Part shown: positions 7,373 through 13,812 of the stretch, piece after piece
Numbering within the stretch: position 1 is the first letter of the stretch
Layout of the letters: the number at the start of each line of letters is the position of its first letter
Assembly: GCA_900756605.1 (NCBI GenBank)
Contig: CAAEKX010000188.1
Location: forward strand, 1 to 16,964
Length of the DNA: 16,964 nucleotides
Direction of reading: 5' to 3'
From: Coriobacteriia bacterium
GTDB lineage: Bacteria > Actinomycetota > Coriobacteriia > Coriobacteriales > QAMH01
The notes under the pieces: model-generated
Database searches by the model: none
What the model was told of the DNA's origin: nothing
Seen by the model: only the letters and a program-made list of their open reading frames with translations
Made by a program: the position numbers and the translations under genes

Positions 7373-7401
7373 TGGCTATGCGTATGAGATGCTGGTATCA
7401 T
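7373..7401 (+). promoter_or_regulatory. Candidate promoter for rpmE
   Basis: TGGCTA (7373-7378) and TATCAT (7396-7401) are separated by 17 bases, with an extended TGG directly before the -10. The -35 match is weak (3 of 6). It would start the transcript about 50 bases before the rpmE ATG. No other sequence in the deacetylase/rpmE divergent region matches better. Confidence 0.4.
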
Positions 7402-7456
7402 ACTTTAGACTGTTTCACGCCTTGGTCGGAAACTAAGGCACATAGAAGGAGTAACA

Positions 7457-7954
7457 ATGAAACCCGATATCCATCCCGATTACGTCGAGTGCACGGTGCG
7501 CTGCAGCTGCGGCAACACCTTCAAGACCCGCTCGACCAAGCCCGAGCTCGTCGTTGACCTCTGCAACGAGTGCCATCCGTTCTTCACGGGTCAGCAGAAG
7601 TTCGTCGATACTGGTGGACGTGTCCAGCGCTTCTCCAACAAGTTCGGTTCTGCTGCAGACCAGCTCAAGGAGCGCAAGGCCGCCGAGAAGGCCGCCAAGC
7701 AGGCTGCCGCCGCCGAGAAGGCCGCCAAGGCTGCCGAGGAGCGTGCTGCCAAGCAGGCCGCCAAGGAAGAACGCGCCAAGAAGTACGCCGAGAAAGCCGC
7801 TCGTGATGCCGAGAAGGCCGAGAAGGAAGCTGCTGCTGCCGAGGACGAGGCCAAGGAAGAGGAGGGCGTCTCCGAGGTCGCCGAGGCTGCTGCTGAGGCC
7901 GCTGAGGCCGAGCAGGCCACCGAAGAGGCTGCTGCCGAGGAGAGCGCCGAGTAA
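7457..7954 (+). CDS. rpmE: 50S ribosomal protein L31 with long Ala/Lys/Glu C-terminal tail
   Basis: The first 66 residues are a normal zinc-binding (C+) L31 of the large ribosomal subunit: MKPDIHPDYVECTVRCSCGN, with C16 and C18 plus C36 and C39 as the zinc ligands, then QKFVDTGGRVQRFSNKFG. L31 is usually about 70 residues. Here the frame continues to 165 residues with a tail made almost only of Ala, Lys and Glu. The tail is lysine-rich at first and strongly acidic near the end, and is probably helical or disordered. The tail DNA matches the neighbouring genes in base use and shows no frameshift, so it looks genuine. AAGGAG sits five bases before the ATG. A strong terminator follows, so the gene is probably monocistronic. 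The zinc set suggests it may vary with zinc supply, as in other bacteria, but no Zur site was recognised. Confidence 0.95.
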   Translation: MKPDIHPDYVECTVRCSCGNTFKTRSTKPELVVDLCNECHPFFTGQQKFVDTGGRVQRFSNKFGSAADQLKERKAAEKAAKQAAAAEKAAKAAEERAAKQAAKEERAKKYAEKAARDAEKAEKEAAAAEDEAKEEEGVSEVAEAAAEAAEAEQATEEAAAEESAE

Positions 7955-7976
7955 CTCTCGCATCTGAAGAAGCTTG

Positions 7977-8009
7977 AAACGCCGTCCCGTTCGGGGCGGC
8001 GTTTTTTTT
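7977..8009 (+). terminator. Intrinsic terminator after rpmE
   Basis: AAACGCCGTCCC (7977-7988) pairs with GGGGCGGCGTTT (7993-8004), with one T-G wobble, around a GTTC loop, and eight T residues follow the stem. It is the clearest intrinsic terminator in the window. Confidence 0.95.
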
Positions 8010-8209
8010 GTATGCGCAATTACGTTCAAGAATGCTTCTCGTTATGGCAGTATGCTTGCGAGACATTGGCAAAGGCGAGCATGTTGACTGGAATGGCACG
8101 GCATGGTTCATATCGGAAAAGGCGAGGCGGTCAGCCCGACGCAAGCGAGCCCCTCATGCGTGGTTACGCCCGCTGCCTATCGCGCGATGGCCGCCGGGGG
8201 CGACGTTCA

Positions 8210-9109
8210 GTGAGGTACCATCTCGTCGCGCTGCTCACCATCCTCGTCTGGGGTCTCACCTTTGTCTCGACCAAGGTGCTTCTCGTCGATTTCACGCCGT
8301 TGCAGATCCTGGCGATTCGCTTCGTCATCGGCACGATCGCGCTTTGTATCCTACGCCCGCACATCATGCGCCTGCATGAGCGCTGTCACGAATGGCTTTT
8401 CGTCCTTGCCGGAGCGACGGGCATCGCCGCATATTACCTGCTCGAGAACATCGCACTCGTGTTCACGACGGCGACGGCCGTGGGCGTCATCGTGGCAGCC
8501 TCGCCGTTGTTCACGGCGATTATCGCGATGGCACGTGGGGACCGCTCCGCCTTGAACGTGCGCTTCGTCATCGGCTTTCTGTTGGCGATGGGTGGTCTCG
8601 TGCTTGTCGGCGTGAGCACGGGTGACGAGGACGCGATGTCGGCTTTTGGCGGCCTCTCGTACTTTGGCGACCTGCTCGCCTTTCTGGCGGCCGTCGTCTG
8701 GGCCGTCTACTCGATGCTGGTCAAACGCATCGGCGAACTTGGCTACGAGACCATCGCGTCCACCAAGCGCACCTTCCTCTGGGGCCTCGTCTTCATCATT
8801 CCGGCAAGCGTCCTGTTCGGTGGCGATTTGCCTGCGGTGCACGAGACGTTTGCCTGGGATAATGTCGCGAATCTGCTTTTCCTGGGACTAATCGCCTCTG
8901 CGGCGTGCTTCGTAACCTGGAACGTGGCGGTGCGCAGACTCGGCGCTGTGGTCTCGACGACGTACATCTACCTCGTCCCCGCCATCACGGCGACCGCCTC
9001 GATCATCTTGCTGGGCGAGCCACTCACCGTGCCCATCGTCACCGGGCTGGCGCTCACCATCGCGGGCCTGGTCCTCTCGCAGCGCGGCCAGGTCGAACGA
9101 GAGGTATAA
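8210..9109 (+). CDS. EamA/DMT-family membrane transporter (RhaT/YdcZ-like drug/metabolite exporter)
   Basis: This roughly 299-residue integral membrane protein shows about ten hydrophobic segments in two EamA halves. The first half begins with LVALLTILVWGLTFVSTKVLL. The second begins near FGDLLAFLAAVVWAVYSMLVKR and ends with AITATASIILLGEPLTVPIV, a typical EamA C-terminal pattern. Substrates in this superfamily range from amino acids to nucleotides and drugs, and none can be assigned here. The start is uncertain. The GTG at 8210 gives the normal family length and N-terminus, with a G-run (8195-8200) nine bases upstream. The frame is open back to 8012, and earlier ATG codons (for example 8080 and 8158) would add a basic, non-membrane leader. 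No neighbour hints at the substrate. Confidence 0.85.
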   Translation: MRYHLVALLTILVWGLTFVSTKVLLVDFTPLQILAIRFVIGTIALCILRPHIMRLHERCHEWLFVLAGATGIAAYYLLENIALVFTTATAVGVIVAASPLFTAIIAMARGDRSALNVRFVIGFLLAMGGLVLVGVSTGDEDAMSAFGGLSYFGDLLAFLAAVVWAVYSMLVKRIGELGYETIASTKRTFLWGLVFIIPASVLFGGDLPAVHETFAWDNVANLLFLGLIASAACFVTWNVAVRRLGAVVSTTYIYLVPAITATASIILLGEPLTVPIVTGLALTIAGLVLSQRGQVEREV

Positions 9110-9176
9110 TCTCGTCGTGCTTTCGATGATACCTGCAGGGGCATTCGGGACGTATTTTTCCGAAGACGAGGAACGC

Positions 9177-9788
9177 ATGACTCTCGAGAACAAGCTCGGC
9201 ATACAAGATGATATTGAGTTGGCTCATGAGGAGGAGAAGCTCAGCAAGATGCGAGCGCTCGAGCTCTTCGAGAGCGGTATGTCCGATGAATTCGAAATCG
9301 GGACGTTTGCAGGTCTTGCGCAAGTTCACGCGCAGCTTTTCCAGGATGTCTACGACTTTGCTGGTCAGATGCGGACTGTCGACATCGCAAAAGGCGGTTT
9401 TCGCTTCGCCTCCGTGCTCTATCTCGATGATGCGCTTGCGGCGATAGATAGGATGCCGCAATCGACCTTCGACGAGATAATCGAGAAATACGTCGAGATG
9501 AACGTCGCCCATCCTTTCAGGGAAGGAAACGGTAGGAGCATGCGCATCTGGCTCGACGCGATCTTGAGACGCGAGCTCGGCGTCGTGGTGGATTGGAGTC
9601 GCGTGGGCAAAGAAGACTACCTCTCCGCGATGGAGCGCAGCCTCTTGAAGGACGTCGAGATCAAGGCACTTCTTGCGGAGGCATTGACCGACCGCATCGA
9701 TGATCGCCAGGTCTACATGAAGGGTATCGACGCGAGCTATCGCTACGAAGGCTATGGCACGTACACGACCGCCGAACTCGGCGCGTAG
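9177..9788 (+). CDS. fic: Fic-domain protein, class III (self-inhibited) AMP transferase
   Basis: Fic proteins transfer AMP, or sometimes other nucleotide parts, to hydroxyl groups of target proteins. The 203-residue product carries an intact core motif HPFREGNGRSMR (112-123) with catalytic His112, and YDFAGQMRTVDIAKG upstream (59-73) as in the FicT-like group. Near the C-terminus ASYRYEG fits the inhibitory helix motif [S/T]xxxE[G/N] (S187, E191, G192). This places it in class III, where the protein restrains itself without a partner. No separate antitoxin ORF is visible next to it, which agrees. The ATG at 9177 has GAGGA four bases upstream. An in-frame ATG at 9117 would add 20 unmatched residues. 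It follows the transporter by 67 bases and no shared function is evident. The target is unknown. Confidence 0.9.
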   Translation: MTLENKLGIQDDIELAHEEEKLSKMRALELFESGMSDEFEIGTFAGLAQVHAQLFQDVYDFAGQMRTVDIAKGGFRFASVLYLDDALAAIDRMPQSTFDEIIEKYVEMNVAHPFREGNGRSMRIWLDAILRRELGVVVDWSRVGKEDYLSAMERSLLKDVEIKALLAEALTDRIDDRQVYMKGIDASYRYEGYGTYTTAELGA

Positions 9789-9946
9789 CGAATTATCTGC
9801 TCTCGGTAGTGCGACCAGGGTTCTGGAAGTCATGGAGTCCAGGGTGGGATGACGTTATCCCCGTCCTGTGTCATCCTGCGCTATCTCTGTTTTACAGGGG
9901 ATAGAGGGGAATGTATCCTGTCCGAAAGACGAAAGGGGCAAGACGC

Positions 9947-11110
9947 ATGAGATACAGGACGCTGGGCAAGACGGGCCTCGAGGTGAGCGAGATTGGCTTT
10001 GGACCCGAGTGGATGGACGGCACGCCAGAACAGACGCGCGAAATCGCCGAGGTACTGCGCGAGGCGGGCGTGAACTACATGGACTGCTGGATGGCAGACC
10101 CGCATATCCGGGAGAACCTGGGCTTTGCCATGAGGGGGCACACGGATGAGTGGATCGTCCAGGGGCACATCGGCTCGTGCTGGGTGGACGGTCAGTACAA
10201 GCGCAGTCGCGATGTCAGCCTGGTGCGCCCCGCCTTCGAGGAGGAGCTGCGGCTTCTGGGCGTCGAGCATTTCGAGATAGGCATGATGCACTACATCGAC
10301 AGCGTCGATGAGCTTATAGACAGCTTGGAAGGACCCTATTACGGGTACGTGCAGGAGCTTTTGCGGGCGGGAACCATCCGTCATGTGGGGCTTTCCACCC
10401 ATAATCCCGAGGTTGCGCTCGAGGCCGTGCGCCGGGGCGTGGTGGAGGTCATCATGTTCTCCATCAACCCGGCCTTTGATCTACTGCCGCCATCGGAAGA
10501 CGTAAACGACCTGTTCGGTGATTATGCGGATGCAGGGGAGCAAGTCGAGCCCCTGCGGGCGGAACTCTACAGCCTCTGCGAGGAAAACGACGTGGCGCTC
10601 ACCGTGATGAAGCCCTATGCGGGAGGTCGCCTGCTAAATGCGGAGCAGTCGCCGTTTGGCGTGGCGCTCACGCCCGTGCAGTGCATCCACTACTGCCTCA
10701 CGCGTCCGGCCGTCGCATCCGTCCTGGGCGGATACAAGACCGTGGCCGAGGCGCAGGACGCCCTTGCCTACGAGGATGCGGCCGATGTCGAGCGCGACTT
10801 TGCCGCGACCATGGCGGCTGCACCCGAGCGCAAGGCCTACTTCGGCCAGTGCACGTACTGCGGACACTGCCAGCCCTGCGTTGTGGGTATCGACATCGCC
10901 ACGGTGAACAAGTTCGCGGACCTCGCACTTGCGCAGGACGAGGTGCCCACAGGCATCCGCGAGCATTACCTTGCCTTGGACAAGAACGCCTCGGATTGCA
11001 TCGGATGCGGCAGTTGCGAGCCCAACTGCCCCTTCGGCGTCAAGATCGTCGAGCGCATGGAGGAGACGGCGCAGCTGTTCGCATCATCCGCATTTTTGCC
11101 GGAAGTCTAG
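9947..11110 (+). CDS. Aldo/keto reductase fused to a two-cluster ferredoxin domain, altered catalytic tetrad
   Basis: The 387-residue protein has an aldo/keto reductase TIM barrel (about 1-290) followed by a ferredoxin-like domain. The N-terminus MRYRTLGKTGLEVSEIGFG is typical. In the usual Asp-Tyr-Lys-His tetrad, Asp46 and His115 (GMMHYID) are present. The Tyr position five residues after the Asp is Asp51, and the Lys strand reads VQGHIG with no Lys. The C-terminus has C302-C305-C308-C311 and C351-C354-C357-C361, the pattern for two [4Fe-4S] clusters. Such fusions occur in anaerobes and probably pass electrons to or from the barrel. The substrate is unknown, and normal NADPH hydride chemistry is doubtful. 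The ATG at 9947 follows AAAGGGG. The last codons and the stop lie inside a repeat unit. Confidence 0.9.
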   Translation: MRYRTLGKTGLEVSEIGFGPEWMDGTPEQTREIAEVLREAGVNYMDCWMADPHIRENLGFAMRGHTDEWIVQGHIGSCWVDGQYKRSRDVSLVRPAFEEELRLLGVEHFEIGMMHYIDSVDELIDSLEGPYYGYVQELLRAGTIRHVGLSTHNPEVALEAVRRGVVEVIMFSINPAFDLLPPSEDVNDLFGDYADAGEQVEPLRAELYSLCEENDVALTVMKPYAGGRLLNAEQSPFGVALTPVQCIHYCLTRPAVASVLGGYKTVAEAQDALAYEDAADVERDFAATMAAAPERKAYFGQCTYCGHCQPCVVGIDIATVNKFADLALAQDEVPTGIREHYLALDKNASDCIGCGSCEPNCPFGVKIVERMEETAQLFASSAFLPEV

Positions 11111-11234
11111 GATTGCCGAGTGTCCTATGCGCATATTTGCCGAAAGTCTAGGACTTATTGGCCTCGCATGCGCGTTTTTGAAGGAAGTCTAGGATTTGCG
11201 ACGAGAATTCCTAGACAAGCGAAGAAAATGTGCA
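11087..11234. repeat. Four-unit array of the same 30-base repeat, 41-base period (array 2)
   Basis: Three right-pointing units (11087-11116, 11128-11157, 11169-11198) and one left-pointing unit (11205-11234) belong to the family of array 1. Unit starts of the right-pointing copies are 41 and 41 bases apart. The first block reads TGCGC[A/G]TTTTTG with minor changes, and 18 bases from each start GTCTAGGA is identical in all four. The 11-base linkers are unrelated in sequence. The third and fourth units face each other and together span 66 bases, close to the 67 of the inner pair in array 1. The first unit overlaps the last eight codons and the TAG of the aldo/keto reductase. The array again lies between convergent genes. 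Confidence 0.9.
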
Positions 11235-11284
11235 CGAGCTTCGACGGCACGCGACGCAAGCTATTGCACGAATCCCCTGGCTCC

Positions 11285-11545
11285 TCATTTCAACTTGCTC
11301 ATCGCATAGTCTGGACCTCTGTCGCTTCTGGTGAAGAGCTCGACGATCTCCACGTCGAGGCCCGATGCGATTTTAGAAAGCACGTCAAGGGTGGGGTTTG
11401 CCTTACCGCCCTCGATGCTGCAGATGTAGGCATAGTCCATGCCGACCATGTGGGCGAGCTTACGCAGGGAGAGGCCCTGTTCCTCTCTGAACCTATTGAT
11501 TGCGGCGCCGACCAGACGCCTGTTCTGCAGGCCCTGCGAATCCAT
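11285..11545 (-). CDS. Small XRE-family helix-turn-helix transcriptional regulator
   Basis: The 86-residue protein is almost entirely one XRE/Cro-type HTH domain (about 13-70). Visible parts are INRFREEQGLSLRKLAHMVG, then MDYAYICSIEGGKANPTLD, the recognition-helix region, and LSKIASGLDVEIVELF. It should bind DNA as a dimer; no ligand or partner domain is present. The ATG at 11545 gives the usual short N-terminus, but its SD-like AGGA is almost adjacent, so the start is uncertain; the frame is open to 11698. It is divergent from a small unknown ORF and convergent with the reductase. Its upstream region is richer in A and T than the surroundings. The target genes are unknown, and its own promoter region or the small ORF are the simplest guesses. 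Confidence 0.85.
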   Translation of the reverse strand: MDSQGLQNRRLVGAAINRFREEQGLSLRKLAHMVGMDYAYICSIEGGKANPTLDVLSKIASGLDVEIVELFTRSDRGPDYAMSKLK

Positions 11546-11686
11546 TTCCTGAGCGTATGTGATAGCATGATGTGGCCGTTGGGATATGAAACAACAACCC
11601 GTATATGATTTATAGCAAAGGCAGATAAAGGCGTTTTGCACAGCGCATATCGCTCTGTAGAAGCTTTTTCGTGTATGAAAGTCGAT

Positions 11687-11902
11687 ATGACGTATCAAGA
11701 CACATCACATGTAAGCGCCGAGGACCTGACCTGTCAGGTTGACGAGCTATATTGCGAGCTGGGCAAGCGCATCTTCGAGGACAAGAAGGCAGACGAGGAG
11801 CTCTATCTCCAGTATTCCGATCTCTTCTTCCGGATTACGCAGGCGCTCGAGGCGCAGCAATCTCCTGCTGCCGATGACTCATTAGGAAGCGCGACGCTCT
11901 AG
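11687..11902 (+). CDS. Small unknown acidic helical protein
   Basis: I do not recognise this 71-residue protein. It is rich in Glu, Asp, Leu and Gln. The central part (CQVDELYCELGKRIFEDKKA, then DEELYLQYSDLFFRITQALE) looks like two amphipathic helices, as in a small coiled-coil or dimer-forming protein. There is no signal peptide or membrane segment. The ATG at 11687 has a weak GAAAG five bases upstream; ATG codons at 11675 and 11636 are also in frame without a clear ribosome site. It is divergent from the XRE regulator with about 140 bases between them. Composition like coding sequence in this genome and the regular heptad-like pattern support a real gene, but not strongly. Confidence 0.6.
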   Translation: MTYQDTSHVSAEDLTCQVDELYCELGKRIFEDKKADEELYLQYSDLFFRITQALEAQQSPAADDSLGSATL

Positions 11903-12000
11903 CTTATTAACGCCACTGATTTGCGAATTTTGACGATTCGGTGCATGTTTACGCTCTCTTCTCATACTGGTTCGCGCTTTTGACTAGTATGGTGCAATCA

Positions 12001-12030
12001 TTGACGATGAAGCTACGCACTTCATATCTC
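12001..12030 (+). promoter_or_regulatory. Candidate promoter for the thyX-aro transcript
   Basis: TTGACG (12001-12006) and TATCTC (12025-12030) are 18 bases apart. The -35 is good (5 of 6), the -10 poor (3 of 6). Transcription would begin about 17 bases before the thyX ATG, just leaving room for AAAGGA at 12041-12046. The 151 bases between the small ORF and thyX hold no other recognisable element. Confidence 0.35.
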
Positions 12031-12053
12031 ACGCCCTTGGAAAGGATACTTTC

Positions 12054-12728
12054 ATGAACGTCGAGCTGCTTTATCACACGCCCGATCCTCAGCGTGCCGT
12101 TGCGACGGCAGCGCGGCTTTGCTATGCCCCCGTGGGCGCCGCCGAGCTCATGGAGACCCTGTCCGAGGAGCGCATCGAGAAGGTCCTGCACACCATTCTC
12201 GAGAGCGGTCATTTCTCGACGCTCGAGCATGCGAGCTATACCTTTGCCATCGACGGCGTCTCGCGCGCGATGACGCATCAGCTCGTCCGTCATCGTCTCG
12301 CTTCGTACAACCAGCAGTCGCAACGCTATGTCACCTTCAAGGAGGAGCCGGAGTTCATCGTACCGCAGACCGTCATCGATGCCGGTGCCGAGGCCGAGTA
12401 CGACCAGGCTGCCCGTGCCGCGTTTAAAGCGTATGCCGACCTCGTCGAGCGAGGCGTCCCCGCCGAGGACGCTCGTTATCTGCTGCCCAACGCATGCGAG
12501 ACCAAGATAGTCGTGACCATGAACATCCGCGAGCTTCTTCACTTCTTCGAGCTGCGCTGCTGCAATCGTGCCCAATGGGAGATTCGTGCGGTCGCTTGCC
12601 GCATGCTCGAGCTCGTACGCCCCACCGCACCACTCATCTTTGCCCAGGCTGGCCCTGGCTGCGTACGCGGAGCATGTCCCGAAGGCAAGATGACTTGCGG
12701 TAATCCCTGGCAGCGAGTGGAGTTGTAG
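12054..12728 (+). CDS. thyX: Flavin-dependent thymidylate synthase ThyX
   Basis: ThyX makes dTMP from dUMP using methylenetetrahydrofolate and reduced FAD, in place of ThyA. The 224-residue protein carries the signature RHRxxSxNxxSxRY as RHRLASYNQQSQRY (79-92). It also has STLEHASYTF upstream and the substrate region NIRELLHFFELRCCNRAQWEIR. Its C-terminus has three cysteines in GCVRGACPEGKMTCG, a pattern found in some ThyX lineages whose role is not established. AAAGGA lies seven bases before the ATG. The gene is followed after three bases by yqhQ and appears to lead the run of plus-strand genes that contains the shikimate cluster. Why dTMP and chorismate synthesis would share a transcript is not evident from the sequence. 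Confidence 0.97.
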   Translation: MNVELLYHTPDPQRAVATAARLCYAPVGAAELMETLSEERIEKVLHTILESGHFSTLEHASYTFAIDGVSRAMTHQLVRHRLASYNQQSQRYVTFKEEPEFIVPQTVIDAGAEAEYDQAARAAFKAYADLVERGVPAEDARYLLPNACETKIVVTMNIRELLHFFELRCCNRAQWEIRAVACRMLELVRPTAPLIFAQAGPGCVRGACPEGKMTCGNPWQRVEL

Positions 12729-12731
12729 GCT

Positions 12732-13796
12732 TTGAGCGAATCACGCAAGGCATTTGCTGCGGATTGCGACGTCCAAACGCGGACGCATATCGGTGGGCAG
12801 GCGCTCATCGAGGGCATCATGATGCGCGGTCGCTACAATTGGGCGGTTGCCGTCCGTCAGCCAGACGGTGAGATTTACACCGAGGAGCATGATCTTGCCA
12901 GCGGACGCAAGAAGAACGCCTGGATGTACTGGCCCGTTATCCGGGGCTGCACCGCCTTCGTGGAATCCTTGGCGCTTGGTTACAAAGCGCTTGGTATCTC
13001 GAGCGAGCATGCTTACGATTGGGACGAAGAAGAGGAAGAGGAAGAGGAAGAGGAAGAGGAACTCGCCGAGGACGGCGCGTCGAAGAAGAAGTCGGCTGGT
13101 ACGAGTATCCTCATGACCATCTCGATGCTCGTCGGCATCGTGCTCGGCATCGCAATCTTCATCATCCTGCCCGCCGCGCTGAGCAACCTCGTTCTCGGTG
13201 AGTCGAGCATGAACTCCGTCGCCTGGAACATCTTCGACGGCATCGTGCGCGTGGCCATCTTCATTGTCTACATATGGCTTATCAGCCTCATGAAGGATAT
13301 CCGGCGCATGTTCAGCTACCACGGAGCCGAGCACAAGACCATCCATTGCTTCGAGCATGGCGAATCGCTCGACCCCGAGGTCGCCATGCGTTTCCCGCGC
13401 CTGCATGTGCGCTGTGGCACGGCTTTCATCATCATGGTCATGCTCATCGCCATCTTCGTCTACACGGCGCTCGGTCAACCCATCAACGCGCTCGTCGATC
13501 TGACGGGCGTCACCGAAGGCCCGTTGCGCTTTGTCCTCATCATGCTCACGCGCATCATACTGCTGCCGCTCATTGCCGGCGTATCCTACGAGGTGACGGT
13601 CAAGTGGGCTGGTACGCATCCAGACAACAAACTTGTTCGCATCATTCTGTGGCCTGGCATGCAGATGCAGCGTCTGACGACGAATCCTCCTGATGAGGGT
13701 ATGATTGAATGCGCTATTGCGGCAATGAACATCGTGCTCGCGCGCGAGGAGCTCGAGGCACGCAAGGCCGCGCAGCAAGATGGCGCGGGCCAATAG
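12732..13796 (+). CDS. yqhQ: DUF1385 / YqhQ-family membrane protein with poly-Glu insert
   Basis: This 354-residue protein belongs to the conserved but biochemically uncharacterised DUF1385 family. Family marks are GGQALIEGIMMRG (21-33), the motif YHGAEHKTIHCFEHGE, and HVRCGT, where HPRCGT is usual. Hydrophobic segments lie in GTSILMTISMLVGIVLGIAI, at VAIFIVYIWLISL, at FIIMVMLIAIFVYTAL and at LIMLTRIILLPLIAGV. Residues 98-110 are a run of Asp/Glu absent from the core motifs and placed before the first membrane segment. The start is TTG at 12732, with GGAG nine bases upstream. The first ATG in frame would delete the conserved GGQ motif, so TTG is favoured. It lies three bases after thyX and 16 bases before aroC, and is probably co-transcribed with both. 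Confidence 0.92.
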   Translation: MSESRKAFAADCDVQTRTHIGGQALIEGIMMRGRYNWAVAVRQPDGEIYTEEHDLASGRKKNAWMYWPVIRGCTAFVESLALGYKALGISSEHAYDWDEEEEEEEEEEEELAEDGASKKKSAGTSILMTISMLVGIVLGIAIFIILPAALSNLVLGESSMNSVAWNIFDGIVRVAIFIVYIWLISLMKDIRRMFSYHGAEHKTIHCFEHGESLDPEVAMRFPRLHVRCGTAFIIMVMLIAIFVYTALGQPINALVDLTGVTEGPLRFVLIMLTRIILLPLIAGVSYEVTVKWAGTHPDNKLVRIILWPGMQMQRLTTNPPDEGMIECAIAAMNIVLAREELEARKAAQQDGAGQ

Positions 13797-13812
13797 AGGG
13801 AAAGGGAAGAGC

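Noticed and set aside
8090..8209. ZTP- or guanidine-type riboswitch before the EamA transporter
   Set aside because: Only a short GC block resembles part of one consensus; the remaining conserved segments are missing.
9841..9880. Terminator between fic and the reductase (GGATGAC / GTCATCC inverted repeat)
   Set aside because: The stem is seven bases with a 16-base loop and lacks an adjacent T-run, so it is too weak to call.
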